NCBI RefSeq assembly: GCF_900239935.1
Contig: NZ_LT965929.1
Coordinates: forward strand, 597,001-661,000
Direction: 5' to 3'
Length of the DNA stretch: 64,000 nt
Source: Pseudoalteromonas carrageenovora IAM 12662
Lineage (GTDB): Bacteria > Pseudomonadota > Gammaproteobacteria > Enterobacterales > Alteromonadaceae
A program made the position numbers and the translations under genes. The first letter of the stretch is position 1. Every line of letters starts with the position of its first letter. A model generated the notes under the pieces. It ran no database searches. It worked only from the letters and a program-made list of their open reading frames with translations, and was not told the DNA's origin. Shown here piece by piece: positions 7,890 through 18,249 of the stretch.

Positions 7890-8519
7890 ATGGCTATTCA
7901 CGTTATTTCTCACCCTCTTGTTCAACATAAATTAGGCCTAATGCGCGCGCATGGTATTAGCACTAAAAGTTTTCGTGAATTATGTTCTGAGGTAGGTACA
8001 TTATTAACCTACGAAGCAACTAAAAACCTACAGTTAGAAGATAACGAAATTACAGGTTGGGATGGCAACAAGTTAAAGGTTGAGCACATTAAAGGTAAAA
8101 AAATTACTGTAGTGCCAATTTTACGCGCAGGCCTTGGCATGATGGATGGCGTAATGCAGCTTTTACCAGCAGCTAAAGTGAGTGTTGTTGGCCTTGAACG
8201 TAATGAAGAAACACTTGAGCCAGTTCCATATTTTGAAAAGTTAGTTGGCAATATTGATGAGCGTTTAAGTTTAGTGATCGACCCTATGCTTGCAACGGGT
8301 GGCTCTATGATTGCGACAATCGATATGCTTAAAAAAGCAGGCTGTAAAGATATTAAAGTAATCGTGCTTGTTGCAGCGCCTGAAGGTGTTGAAAAAACAC
8401 TAACAGCTCATCCTGATATTGAAATATTTACTGCATCTGTAGATAGCCACTTAAACGAAAAGGGTTATATTATCCCAGGTTTAGGTGATGCGGGCGACAA
8501 AATTTTTGGTACTGTTTAG
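7890..8519 (+). CDS. upp: uracil phosphoribosyltransferase
   Basis: A 209-aa cytoplasmic enzyme of the usual length that makes UMP from uracil and PRPP in pyrimidine salvage. It shows the substrate loop [12 protein letters not shown], the PRPP-binding motif [12 protein letters not shown], and the C-terminal uracil-binding [12 protein letters not shown]. The uracil permease gene follows after 9 bp, an arrangement also known from E. coli, so the pair is surely one transcription unit. Confidence 0.97.
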   Translation: MAIHVISHPLVQHKLGLMRAHGISTKSFRELCSEVGTLLTYEATKNLQLEDNEITGWDGNKLKVEHIKGKKITVVPILRAGLGMMDGVMQLLPAAKVSVVGLERNEETLEPVPYFEKLVGNIDERLSLVIDPMLATGGSMIATIDMLKKAGCKDIKVIVLVAAPEGVEKTLTAHPDIEIFTASVDSHLNEKGYIIPGLGDAGDKIFGTV

Positions 8520-8528
8520 GAGTATTCA

Positions 8529-9767
8529 GTGCAAAAAAATGACACTTTTTCGATAAAAACTATTTTAACTGGCGCGCAAATGCTGTTTGTTGCATTTGGT
8601 GCGTTAGTATTGGTGCCGCTTTTAACTGGCCTTGATCCTAATGTTGCACTTTTTACTGCCGGCATTGGTACGTTACTGTTTCAGGTAGTGACTAAAGGCC
8701 AAGTACCTATATTCTTAGCCTCATCGTTTGCTTTTATTGCACCTATTATTGCTGCAGTTCAAATGTGGGGTGTACCAGCTACTATGGGCGGCTTAATGGC
8801 TGCAGGTTTTGCTTATATGCTTTTAAGCTTATTAGTTAAGTTTAAAGGAGTAGCAATGCTTCATAAAATTTTACCGCCAGTGGTTGTAGGCCCAGTAATT
8901 ATGGTGATTGGCCTTGCACTTGCACCTGTTGCTGTAAATATGGCAATGGGTAAAAGTGGTGACGGTAGTATTCAAATTATTGATTACAACAGCGCTATTT
9001 ATATTTCATTGTTCTCGTTAGTGGTTACACTTATTTTTGCTGTGTGGGGTAAGGGCGTATTTAAGCTTATTCCTATATTAGCAGGCGTTGTAGCGGGTTA
9101 TTGTTTATCGCTTGCAATGGGTGTTGTGCAATTTGATGCGGTAACTAACGCACAGTGGTTTGCTGTACCAAATTTCACATGGCCAGAGTTTAAATGGCAA
9201 GCTATTTTGTTTATGGTACCAGTAGCAATCGCCCCAGCTATTGAGCATATTGGCGACATGATGGCTATTAGCCAAGTTACCAATAAAGACTTTTTGAAAA
9301 AGCCTGGACTTCACCGTACTTTATTTGGTGATGGCCTTGCTACTTCTGCCGCATCGTTATTTGGTGGCCCGCCTAACACTACATACTCAGAAGTTACGGG
9401 CGCTGTCATGCTTACTAAAAACTTCAACCCAAAAGTAATGATGTGGACAGCTGTGATCGCCATTATTTTAGCCTTTGTTGCTAAAATGGGCTCTGGTTTA
9501 CAAACCATACCTGTACCGGTAATGGGCGGAATTATGATCTTACTGTTTGGATCTATTGCTGTAGTAGGTTTAAATACGTTAGTTAAGTCGGGTGATGATT
9601 TAACCGCACCGCGTAACTTAAGTATTGTGGCGCTTATTTTGGTGTGTGGCATAGGCGGTATGCATATTGGTGGCAGCCAATTTAGCTTAGAGGGCGTTAG
9701 TTTATGCGCTATTTTAGGCATTGTACTAAACCTTGTATTACCTAAGGCGCAGTCGCAAGAGAGTTAA
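8529..9767 (+). CDS. uraA: uracil permease (NCS2 family)
   Basis: A 412-aa inner-membrane uracil:proton symporter with about 14 membrane segments. Family landmarks are AGIGTLLFQVVTKGQVPIFL near the N-terminus, the substrate-site Glu in APAIEHIGDM, and FGGPPNTTYSEVTGAV. The start is GTG at 8529, with GGAG eleven bases upstream; no better in-frame ATG exists. It works with Upp to import uracil and trap it as UMP. Confidence 0.95.
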   Translation: MQKNDTFSIKTILTGAQMLFVAFGALVLVPLLTGLDPNVALFTAGIGTLLFQVVTKGQVPIFLASSFAFIAPIIAAVQMWGVPATMGGLMAAGFAYMLLSLLVKFKGVAMLHKILPPVVVGPVIMVIGLALAPVAVNMAMGKSGDGSIQIIDYNSAIYISLFSLVVTLIFAVWGKGVFKLIPILAGVVAGYCLSLAMGVVQFDAVTNAQWFAVPNFTWPEFKWQAILFMVPVAIAPAIEHIGDMMAISQVTNKDFLKKPGLHRTLFGDGLATSAASLFGGPPNTTYSEVTGAVMLTKNFNPKVMMWTAVIAIILAFVAKMGSGLQTIPVPVMGGIMILLFGSIAVVGLNTLVKSGDDLTAPRNLSIVALILVCGIGGMHIGGSQFSLEGVSLCAILGIVLNLVLPKAQSQES

Positions 9768-9800
9768 TAGTGCACGTAAGTAGAAAACATTGCACCATAA

Positions 9801-9829
9801 TAGCGCATTTTAAATGCGCTATTTTTTTT
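9801..9829 (+). terminator. terminator of upp-uraA
   Basis: Perfect 9-bp arms TAGCGCATT and AATGCGCTA around TTA, followed by eight T. Confidence 0.85.
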
Positions 9830-9913
9830 AAGTAACTAAAATATATACAAAAATAATAATGGTCTAGTATCTGCATTTAACTCCCAGAACGCATTGTATG
9901 CAAAGGAGTTACT

Positions 9914-11659
9914 ATGTCAGAGGCCAATATTGTGGATATAACCCCGTTTTTAACAAAACACCAACTGCCTTTAAAGTATCAATATTTAAGTGAACAATAT
10001 TTTGTTCCACTTGCGCATGACATCCTAGAATCTAAAAAAACAAATACTCCTATTTTTGTTGCTATAAATGGATGCCAAGGCTCAGGAAAAACAACACTTG
10101 CGGATTTTTTAGTTACTTGGTTTTCTAAAAACACACCTTTTAATAGTGTCGCATTGTCTATTGACGATTTTTATTTAGCCAAACAAGCACGTGCTGAACT
10201 TGCAAGCGATGTACATCCTCTTTTTACTACTCGTGGTGTACCAGGTACTCACGATGTAGCCTTAATGAATAGCACAATTACTAATTTACTCGCTGGCGAG
10301 ATAAACGTACCGCTTCCTCGTTTTAATAAACATGAAGACGACTGCGTACCTAAAAGCGAATGGGTTACAAACGACAAACCTGTCGACATTGTTATTTTAG
10401 AAGGCTGGTGTGTAGGCAGCGAGCCTCAGCCACCATTTTCACTAAGCGAGCCACTTAACGAACTAGAGCAGCAATACGACAAAGAAGGTGTTTGGCGTCG
10501 CTGTGTAAACAGCTGCTTAGCAAACGAATATAAAACTGTTTTTAGCTTAATTGACTATACCGTCATGCTTAAAGCGCCAAGTTTTACAGATGTTTTTACA
10601 TGGCGACAAGAGCAAGAACAAAAGTTAATTGCTAAAAAAGGTGAGGGCTCGGGCACGATGAATAACGAGCAGCTGGTGTATTTTATTTCTCATTTTGAGC
10701 GCATTACCCGAGAAAATTTAAATACACTAAGCGCTAAAGCCAATGCCTTAATTGAACTTGATAGCAACCGCGATATTAGCGGTATGCACCTTACAAGTGA
10801 CGACACACTACAGCCTATTATATTTACAGATTTAGATGGTACATTGCTCGACCATGCTGACTACAATACAAATAATATCAGTGAGTTACTGCAGCAATTA
10901 CAAAGTGCTCACATTCCTGTTGTGTTTAATACTAGTAAAACATTTTGTGAAGTGGTTGAGCTTAAAAACGATTTAAATATTCAACAGCCTTTTATTGTAG
11001 AAAATGGTGCCGCGGTATTTATTCCAGAGGACTATTTTGAACTTAAGCCTATTGGTTGTAAAAAAATAGGCGCTTATTGGTGCTATGCACTAGCTAAGCC
11101 ACTATCGAGCTTATTAAAGGATTTAGATACTTTAAAAAGTGATTACAAAGCGCATTATAAATTATTTAGTGATTTATCGAGCGAGCAAATATCTGAGCTT
11201 ACAGGGCTCGATGATGCGCAAGCAAGGCGCGCCCAAACCCGCGATTATTCAGATCCCCTTTATTGGTATGGTGACGATGAGTTACTTAGCACCTTTGTAC
11301 AAGATGTTAAAGCACTCGGTTACGACATAAAAATTGGTGGTAGATTTATTCATATTGCCAAAAATACCGACAAAAGCGCTGCGCAGCAGTGGTTAGTTAA
11401 ACAGTTTACCCATCATTTTAGAAAGCCTCTCACGGTCATTGCACTAGGTGATAGCGATAACGATAAGCAAATGTTAGAGCAAGCAAATATCGCCATTATT
11501 ATTGCCAATCCGGCCAGTAAAAAGCCGGTTAAATTGTCGCACAACAAAGCACGTTATTCTCAATCGCCAGCACCACTTGGGTGGATAGAAGAAATAACGT
11601 CGTTGCCGTGCATTAGCAGTATTTTAAGTATTTCTGAGGAGCAAACATCTCATGGCTGA
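9914..11659 (+). CDS. fusion: D-glycerate kinase and glucosyl/mannosyl-3-phosphoglycerate phosphatase
   Basis: A 581-aa two-domain protein. Residues 1 to about 285 form a P-loop kinase like plant-type glycerate 3-kinase: Walker A GCQGSGKT at 53-60, SIDDFYL, the RGVPGTHD motif, ILEGWCVG, and FTWRQEQE. Residues about 300-575 form a HAD-IIB phosphatase of the mannosyl-3-phosphoglycerate phosphatase family: nucleophile and acid Asp in TDLDGTLLD (D306, D308), FNTSKT, FIVENGAAV, and LGDSDNDKQM near 511-520. The phosphatase would release glucosylglycerate from its 3-phosphate. The kinase would recycle D-glycerate to phosphoglycerate. The start ATG follows AAGGAG. The last 8 bases overlap the next gene. 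The two activities are opposite legs of one cycle, which makes the fusion unusual. Confidence 0.85.
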   Translation: MSEANIVDITPFLTKHQLPLKYQYLSEQYFVPLAHDILESKKTNTPIFVAINGCQGSGKTTLADFLVTWFSKNTPFNSVALSIDDFYLAKQARAELASDVHPLFTTRGVPGTHDVALMNSTITNLLAGEINVPLPRFNKHEDDCVPKSEWVTNDKPVDIVILEGWCVGSEPQPPFSLSEPLNELEQQYDKEGVWRRCVNSCLANEYKTVFSLIDYTVMLKAPSFTDVFTWRQEQEQKLIAKKGEGSGTMNNEQLVYFISHFERITRENLNTLSAKANALIELDSNRDISGMHLTSDDTLQPIIFTDLDGTLLDHADYNTNNISELLQQLQSAHIPVVFNTSKTFCEVVELKNDLNIQQPFIVENGAAVFIPEDYFELKPIGCKKIGAYWCYALAKPLSSLLKDLDTLKSDYKAHYKLFSDLSSEQISELTGLDDAQARRAQTRDYSDPLYWYGDDELLSTFVQDVKALGYDIKIGGRFIHIAKNTDKSAAQQWLVKQFTHHFRKPLTVIALGDSDNDKQMLEQANIAIIIANPASKKPVKLSHNKARYSQSPAPLGWIEEITSLPCISSILSISEEQTSHG

Positions 11660-12872
11660 TTTTTATCAAAATGGCATTATTACAACACTACATAATATTG
11701 CCGATAGACCAATAGAAGATCTAGAACAAGAGCTACTTAGCTTTTCTAAAAAACGTCCAATGGGGTTAATACTCCCGTCTTTATTTAGTGAACTTGAAGG
11801 CCCTGCGCTGCAAAATATAGTAAGTGAACTACGTGATGTGCCTTATTTATCGCAAATAACCATTGGCTTAGATAGAGCAAATGAAGAACAGTATCGTCAT
11901 GCACTTAGTTTTTTTAAAGAGTTAAATCAAAATCATAAAGTATTATGGAACGACGGACCACGCTTAAAAGCACTTGATCAAGAACTGCAAGAACTTGGCG
12001 TTGCCCCAAGAGAGCTAGGTAAAGGCAGAAACGTATGGTATTGCATGGGTTATAAGTTAGCCACTGCCGAAGTTGAATCAATAGCGCTGCACGATTGCGA
12101 TATTTTAACCTACGATAGAAGCTTACTTGCGCGTTTAATTTACCCTGTAGCACACCCTCGCTTTAACTATGAATTTTGTAAAGGGTTTTACCCACGAACA
12201 GCAAACGGCAAAATTAACGGCCGCGTATCGCGTTTATTAGTTACGCCATTACTACGCTCATTTAAAACAATTTTAGGTAATACAGACTACCTTGAATATA
12301 TGGATTCATTTAGGTATCCATTAGCTGGTGAATTTTCGTTTAGACGCGATGTATTAAATGATATTCGCATTCCAAGTGATTGGGGCCTTGAAATAGGCGT
12401 ACTGAGCGAAATGTACCGTAACTATTCACATAACCGCTTGTGCCAAGTAGATATTGCCGATAACTACGATCATAAACACCAAGCGCTTTCACTAGATGAT
12501 CAAAGTGCGGGTTTATCTAAAATGTCTATAGATATAACTAAAGCATTATTTAGAAAACTGGCTACACAAGGCGTTACTTTTACTAGTGAAACTATTCGCT
12601 CATTAAAAGCAACGTATTATCGTATTGGGTTAGACTTTATAGAAACGTATCATAACGATGCGCTTATGAACGGCTTAACGCTTGATGTACACCAAGAAGA
12701 AAAAGCCGTTGAAATGTTTGCGCAAAATATTATGGAAGCAGGTCAACACTTTTTAGAAAACCCAATGGAAGCGCCATTTGTGCCAAGTTGGAACCGTGTT
12801 GTATCAGCAATGCCAGACGTACTTGAGCGCTTAAAAGAGGCCGTAGAGCTAGATAACGAAGAATATAGTTAA
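11652..12872 (+). CDS. gpgS: glucosyl-3-phosphoglycerate synthase (GpgS-like)
   Basis: A 406-aa cytoplasmic GT-A glycosyltransferase of the GpgS/MpgS group, which joins an NDP-hexose to 3-phosphoglycerate. Visible features are the nucleotide-binding start RPMGLILPSLFSEL, the GKGRNVWYCMGY segment, the metal-binding ALHDCDILTYD, and the acceptor region DSFRYPLAGEFSFRRDV with WGLEIGVLSE. Its length fits the long (about 400-aa) bacterial and archaeal form rather than the 320-aa actinobacterial one. Glucosyl rather than mannosyl specificity is inferred from family resemblance and from the downstream sucrose phosphorylase-like enzyme. The start codon overlaps the stop of the fusion gene, so translation is coupled. 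Confidence 0.8.
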   Translation: MADFYQNGIITTLHNIADRPIEDLEQELLSFSKKRPMGLILPSLFSELEGPALQNIVSELRDVPYLSQITIGLDRANEEQYRHALSFFKELNQNHKVLWNDGPRLKALDQELQELGVAPRELGKGRNVWYCMGYKLATAEVESIALHDCDILTYDRSLLARLIYPVAHPRFNYEFCKGFYPRTANGKINGRVSRLLVTPLLRSFKTILGNTDYLEYMDSFRYPLAGEFSFRRDVLNDIRIPSDWGLEIGVLSEMYRNYSHNRLCQVDIADNYDHKHQALSLDDQSAGLSKMSIDITKALFRKLATQGVTFTSETIRSLKATYYRIGLDFIETYHNDALMNGLTLDVHQEEKAVEMFAQNIMEAGQHFLENPMEAPFVPSWNRVVSAMPDVLERLKEAVELDNEEYS

Positions 12873-12901
12873 AATTAAAACTAATAAAAAAAGGGGCGCA
12901 T

Positions 12902-14680
12902 GTGATTTCAGTTAGCGATTTATTTTTACAACGAGTTGAGCAGCATCTTCATATTATTTACGAAGGTGTTGAACTGCCATTATCGGTTACTGAGCTTGCT
13001 CAGCAGCTTATTAAAATTATTTTAGGCAGTAATCCACTGCGCGACCCTACACCTCATACAAACCGATGGGATGAACAAGATATAATATTAATTGCCTACG
13101 GCGACTCTATTATAAAACATGACGATAGTGAATTTGCTGTATCAAGCCCAATTGAAGCGCCGCTTAAAACGCTACATCGCTTTATTAAGGAGCGCTGTGA
13201 TATGCAGCTTAATGCTCTGCATATTTTACCATTTTATCCGTACAGCTCAGACGAAGGCTTTGCGGTTATGAACTATGCACAGGTAAATGAATCGCTGGGT
13301 GATTGGAATGATATTCAAAATATAGCTAAAGACGTAAAGCTTATGGCAGATTTAGTCATTAACCATTGCTCGAGCAGAAGTGTATGGTTTGAAAACTTTT
13401 TAAACGACTTACACCCAGGTAAAGATTACTTTAAAACAGCCAGCTTAACGGATGATTTAAGCCAAGTGGTACGCCCGCGAACGTCACCGTTGTTAAATAC
13501 GGTTACCACACCAAGTGGTGAAAAACACGTGTGGTGTACGTTTAGCCACGACCAGGTTGATTTTGATTTTGGTAATCCAGAAGTTTTAAAAGAATTTATT
13601 AGCATTATTCGCCATTATTTAGATAATGGAGTTCGCTTATTTAGACTCGATGCGGTTGCATTTTTATGGAAACAGCTTAATACCAATTGTATTAATTTGC
13701 CACAAACACATGAGGCAGTTAGGCTAATACGTACCCTGATTGAGCATACTGAGCCAAGCGTGGTAATTATTACCGAAACAAACATTCCAAACCAAGAGAA
13801 CCTGTCTTATTTTGGTAATGCTAACGAAGCACACAGTATTTATAACTTCGCCTTACCGCCATTATTACTACATACATTATTAAGTGGTGATAGCACAGCT
13901 ATTAAGCACTGGATGATGAGCATGCCACCGGCGCAAAACGGTACGGCTTATTTTAACTTTATCGCATCGCATGATGGAATAGGGCTTAGACCCATTGAAG
14001 GTTTGTTACAACCCAGCGAAGTTGCTTCGCTCGTAAGTACCACTATGCAATTTGGTGGCAGGGTATCTATGCGAACCAGTAACGATGGCACACATACACC
14101 GTACGAGTTAAATATAGCGTTATTTGATGCAATGCAAGGAACACACAATGGCCCAGATAAGTTTGGCCTAGAGAGGTTTATGTGTGCACATGCCATTATG
14201 TTTGCACTAGAGGGGATCCCTGGGCTTTATATTCATAGTTTATTAGGTACTACTAACGATTACGATCGCTTTGAAAACTCACAGCATAACCGTGCTATTA
14301 ACCGTCATCGCTGGCAAGAGTCAAAGCTACTCGCTGCAATTGGTGAGAAATACAGTCATCATCATAAGGTATTTAATGGTATTAAGAGCTTATTGGCAGT
14401 GCGCAAAAAGCAAAGTGCCTTTCATCCTAATGCGACACAGTTTACGCTGCATTTAGCGGGTGGATTATTTGGCTTTTGGAGGCAAAGTATAGACAGACGC
14501 CAAAGTGTATTTTGTGTTTATAACATTAGTGACAAACCACAAACACTCACATTAGCTGATTTAAACTTAATTAACACTCAGCAATGGTTTGACTTAGTCG
14601 CTGATAAAACAATTGAAGAAGAGCAATTAACAATAGAACTTGAGCCTTATCAAAGTGTATGGCTAAGCAATATAAAATAA
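12902..14680 (+). CDS. GH13_18 sugar phosphorylase, probable glucosylglycerate phosphorylase
   Basis: A 592-aa alpha-amylase-fold enzyme of the sucrose phosphorylase subfamily. Catalytic residues are in place: nucleophile Asp in RLFRLDAVAFLW (about D250), acid/base Glu in IITETNIP (about E292), and third Asp in FIASHDGIG (about D358). The N-terminal ALHILPFYPYSSDEGF and IPGLYIHSLLGT are typical of this subfamily. In this operon the likely reaction is glucosylglycerate plus phosphate to glucose 1-phosphate and D-glycerate, and the glycerate would feed the kinase two genes upstream. The start is GTG at 12902; the overlapping ATG at 12900 leads straight to a stop. Sucrose phosphorylase activity is the alternative. 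Confidence 0.8.
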   Translation: MISVSDLFLQRVEQHLHIIYEGVELPLSVTELAQQLIKIILGSNPLRDPTPHTNRWDEQDIILIAYGDSIIKHDDSEFAVSSPIEAPLKTLHRFIKERCDMQLNALHILPFYPYSSDEGFAVMNYAQVNESLGDWNDIQNIAKDVKLMADLVINHCSSRSVWFENFLNDLHPGKDYFKTASLTDDLSQVVRPRTSPLLNTVTTPSGEKHVWCTFSHDQVDFDFGNPEVLKEFISIIRHYLDNGVRLFRLDAVAFLWKQLNTNCINLPQTHEAVRLIRTLIEHTEPSVVIITETNIPNQENLSYFGNANEAHSIYNFALPPLLLHTLLSGDSTAIKHWMMSMPPAQNGTAYFNFIASHDGIGLRPIEGLLQPSEVASLVSTTMQFGGRVSMRTSNDGTHTPYELNIALFDAMQGTHNGPDKFGLERFMCAHAIMFALEGIPGLYIHSLLGTTNDYDRFENSQHNRAINRHRWQESKLLAAIGEKYSHHHKVFNGIKSLLAVRKKQSAFHPNATQFTLHLAGGLFGFWRQSIDRRQSVFCVYNISDKPQTLTLADLNLINTQQWFDLVADKTIEEEQLTIELEPYQSVWLSNIK

Positions 14681-14733
14681 GGCGCAATAATACCAATCCT
14701 CAAAATTGATCACTTAATTAAGAGGGTTGATAT

Positions 14734-14761
14734 AAAAAGGCTCGCAGTGCGAGCCTTTAAT
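14734..14761. terminator. bidirectional terminator
   Basis: Ten-bp arms AAAGGCTCGC and GCGAGCCTTT with loop AGT, A-rich on the left and T-rich on the right, between the convergent phosphorylase and TonB receptor genes. Confidence 0.85.
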
Positions 14762-14784
14762 TTAATCAATAACGTTGTTACTAA

Positions 14785-17631
14785 TTATAAGCTGTAGCTT
14801 AAGTTAATGTAGCCAAAGCGACCAATATTGTCGTAACTTGCGCTACCAGCGCTTGTACCACGTGAACCGTACGGAAGTTTACGGTTAAATAGATTATCAA
14901 CACCTACTTTAACGCCTAAGCCGCTATCGAAGTTATAACCAACAGTCATATCGGTAATAAAGTATTTACCGTAAGACATTTGGTTACTTGGGTTCGAGTT
15001 ACTCGCAAGATCAACATTTGTGTATAAATCAACTTCGCTAATAAAGCGTGTTTCAACCGTTGAGAAAAAATTATCCATAGCATAAGTTACAGATAAGTTA
15101 GTTTGCCATTTCGCTTCGCCGGTTGTACCTGCGTACTCAATATATGAACTAGGATCATCCTGGAACGGGTAATCTTTACGTTCAATTAAATATGTACCAA
15201 TTAAACGTGTTTTAAAGCTACCTTCAAGCGCTTCAAAGTCATAGCCTAGTTCAAAATCAACACCAGAAGCCTTTTGACCAGCTACGTTAAGTACTGAGTT
15301 TTGAATTAGTGAAATTTCGCCATTTGCATCGCGTGTAATCAAGTTACAGTATTGGTTGTCTATACCTGTTGCGCTGTCAACACAACGGTCAAGAATTTCT
15401 TGCGCGTCGATTGTGTCAATTGCATTTTCAAGGTCAATTTCCCAGTAGTCAATAGTCAGTACAGCATTGTCTAAAAATTCAGGTTGGTAAACAATACCTA
15501 CCGTTGTGCTTGTTGACTCTTCACCTTTAACATCACGGTTACCGCTTGTTAAGCCATCTAAAGAGGCTGAGTCGTAACCTGAGTTAAAGTCACTTGCAAC
15601 ACCTAATGCAGCACAGTTTGCAGTGCGTGTTGCTGCATTTGATAAATTAGCTATGTTTTCAGCGCGACACGGGTCTTCTACATTGTAGAAAGTTTGGCTT
15701 GCTGCACCAAATACCTCACTTATGTTTGGCGCACGAAGTGCTGCAGATTGTGTTACACGTACACGTAGCTCATCATTAACTGTCCAATCAAGGCCTAGCT
15801 TCCAGCTAGTTGCTTCACCAATTGTGCTGTAATCAGCATGACGTACAGCGGTATCAAATACTAAATCTTGAATAAGCGGTAAGTCAGTTAAAATTGGCAT
15901 TGTCGCTTCAAAAAATACTTCGCGAACATTAAACGAGCCTTTGTCTTCCCCTAAAGCGTTAAAAAACGTACCTTCTGCGTTATCTGGCTCTTTTGTTTCG
16001 CTTTCTTCTTTACGGTACTCAGCACCAAATGCAACACCTACATAACCTGCCGGTAACTCAAAAATAGCGCCATTAGCAAGTGAACCAGAAACAACCGTTT
16101 GCTTAATAGTTGAGGTACCAACCGATACCGTATTTATATAATCAATCGCTTGTTGAGATGGTGCGCCAAAACCCATGATATTTACAGGAACGCAGCCATC
16201 AGCTTGTGCAGCAGCGCTGCGACATACAACGTTGCCATCTGCATCTTCAACAGCATCAAGTGCATTAAAGTAGTTGGCTAAAATCATGTTAGCGCCGTTT
16301 TTACGCTCTAGATCTGTTTGGCCGTATACAACTGATGTATCTAATTCCCAGTCTTCAAACACAGTCCCTTTTAAGCCAGTTACAAAACGTGTTGTTTCGC
16401 GAGTATTGTTTTCAACACGGCGTCCAAGGTCACTCATCATGCGGTTAACCATGATTGAGTCAACGCCTTCTTCTTCCATACGTGCTTTAATAGTTGGATC
16501 TAGGTAAGGGTTATCAATTTTAATGCTGTTTTCGTCATCAAAAAAGAAAAACGCAGGTTGACCTATGCTTTCACCTTGGCTGTTTACGTATTTAGCATCA
16601 AAGTAAACGTTTAAGTCGTCGGTCACATCGTAGTTAACTTTAAAGTTTACATTATAACGCTCAAACTCAGGTTGAATTTCTTCAAATTGGCCTAAGTTAA
16701 AAAAGTCACATTCTGCACATGAATATAAATCTGCGTTATTACCTATGTATAAGTCGCGTGCGCTGCTATCAGCGTTAAAGCTATTAATATACTTAGTTGG
16801 ATCTTCAAGTGCATAAACGCCTGCATCATTGATGGCGTAATAACCTGCATTAGGTGTTAAAATATCGTCTGGGAAGTCCGCGCTATTTTTGTTCTCATCC
16901 GTTTGGGCTTGGTTAGGTAAGCTACTAAACGAAGTACTAGTCCAAGGGTGGTCAAGTGCATTTAATGAATCTTGGCCTGAGTACTCTATAGCGAAAGCTG
17001 CATTACCACGGTCGTTATCAAAATTAGAGCCGTACGAGAATGTTGCTTTTTCGTTGTTGTAGCTGTTTAAATCGGCAAAACCTCGGGTAACACTAAAATC
17101 CATACCTTCTATGTTGTCTTTTAATATAAAGTTCACAACACCTGTAACTGCGTCAGCACCGTATACAGCTGATGCACCACCAGTGATAATTTCTACACGC
17201 TCAACCCACACACTTGGAATAGTGTTTGTATCTACCGCTTGAGAGCCAGCTGAACTTGATACGTGACGCTTACCATTAACAAGTACTAAAGTACGATCTG
17301 TACCCATGTTACGTAAATCAAGAATGTTTAAACCAGCAGTACCAATAAAGCGGCCTGAGTTAGCCATAGAATATGTATTGCCAAGTGCTGGTAAATTGTT
17401 AAGCGCTTCACCAATGTTTACAGCGCCGGTATTAATTAGCTGCTCGCCGCTTATAACTGTTACTGGTGCAGGTGCAATAGCACCTTCACGTAAAATACGT
17501 GAACCCGTTACTTCAACGCGTTCAATTTTTGTCGCTTGCTCATCTTGCGCAAGCACTGAATTACTTGCTGTTGCAGCAGCAGTAATTAATGCACATTTAA
17601 TGCTAGTAGAAAGTAAATTATGACGTTTCAT
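14785..17631 (-). CDS. TonB-dependent outer-membrane receptor
   Basis: A 948-aa protein with signal peptide (cleavage near SNSVLAQ, residue 29), an N-terminal plug domain (about 40-170, with VEVTGSRILREGAIAPAPV, TLVLVNGKRHVSS and SAVYGADAVTGVVNFILKD), and a beta-barrel ending in the aromatic FGYINLSYSL. The barrel has two Cys-containing loops. It imports an unknown ligand using TonB energy. No ligand-processing genes are adjacent, so the substrate cannot be inferred. Receptors of this size are abundant in Pseudoalteromonas and often take up sugars, peptides or siderophores. The long AT-rich upstream region suggests its own promoter. Confidence 0.9.
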   Translation of the reverse strand: MKRHNLLSTSIKCALITAAATASNSVLAQDEQATKIERVEVTGSRILREGAIAPAPVTVISGEQLINTGAVNIGEALNNLPALGNTYSMANSGRFIGTAGLNILDLRNMGTDRTLVLVNGKRHVSSSAGSQAVDTNTIPSVWVERVEIITGGASAVYGADAVTGVVNFILKDNIEGMDFSVTRGFADLNSYNNEKATFSYGSNFDNDRGNAAFAIEYSGQDSLNALDHPWTSTSFSSLPNQAQTDENKNSADFPDDILTPNAGYYAINDAGVYALEDPTKYINSFNADSSARDLYIGNNADLYSCAECDFFNLGQFEEIQPEFERYNVNFKVNYDVTDDLNVYFDAKYVNSQGESIGQPAFFFFDDENSIKIDNPYLDPTIKARMEEEGVDSIMVNRMMSDLGRRVENNTRETTRFVTGLKGTVFEDWELDTSVVYGQTDLERKNGANMILANYFNALDAVEDADGNVVCRSAAAQADGCVPVNIMGFGAPSQQAIDYINTVSVGTSTIKQTVVSGSLANGAIFELPAGYVGVAFGAEYRKEESETKEPDNAEGTFFNALGEDKGSFNVREVFFEATMPILTDLPLIQDLVFDTAVRHADYSTIGEATSWKLGLDWTVNDELRVRVTQSAALRAPNISEVFGAASQTFYNVEDPCRAENIANLSNAATRTANCAALGVASDFNSGYDSASLDGLTSGNRDVKGEESTSTTVGIVYQPEFLDNAVLTIDYWEIDLENAIDTIDAQEILDRCVDSATGIDNQYCNLITRDANGEISLIQNSVLNVAGQKASGVDFELGYDFEALEGSFKTRLIGTYLIERKDYPFQDDPSSYIEYAGTTGEAKWQTNLSVTYAMDNFFSTVETRFISEVDLYTNVDLASNSNPSNQMSYGKYFITDMTVGYNFDSGLGVKVGVDNLFNRKLPYGSRGTSAGSASYDNIGRFGYINLSYSL

Positions 17632-18249
17632 GTGTTTCCCAAAGGAGATTTCTAATAATTAATAACAGTATTTCTTTTTACCGAATACAGTGTGTATTTG
17701 GTAAAAACCAATAACTTTTGTTATGAGGGCGGCGATTATTGCATGCTGATAATTTTATTAAAAGTAAGTAACTTACTGCTAAATAAGCAACTTGAAATAT
17801 TCTTAATGGCTATTATTGTTTTTTTTACATTAGTTTTTGGGTGTACATAAAATGACTTTTTAAAGATAAGTTACATTGAGTATTTGTTATGTTTTTACAT
17901 CATTTACATATTTATTGTTTTAATAATTTTTTAGCTGTTTTTTATAGCGTTTATTTTTTATTTAAAAGTATTTAACTAAATAAGTATTAAGCTAAGAAAT
18001 AGGTGTTGGGTATTATGTGTACACATTTGTTAGTATTGTGTACGTAAATAATGTTTTGAAATGTTTTTTATGTAAGGCTTTTTTTCCAAAAAAAGCATAG
18101 TTTGAATTTTTTTCATTATTAAAGACCAAAAAAACGTAGTTTTAATGTGTAAAGCCCCTTTACAGTTTTAATAGCCTTAATTGCTCCTTAAGTTACTTTG
18201 ACACGTAAACTTGATACAATTTGGCTGTTTTCAATTAATAGGTTTGACC
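17632..18249. other. 618-bp AT-rich intergenic region
   Basis: Divergent promoters for the TonB receptor (minus) and the cytochrome b562-like gene (plus) must lie here. It is full of T and A runs, with no open frame, RNA gene or clear inverted repeat that I can support. Confidence 0.5.
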
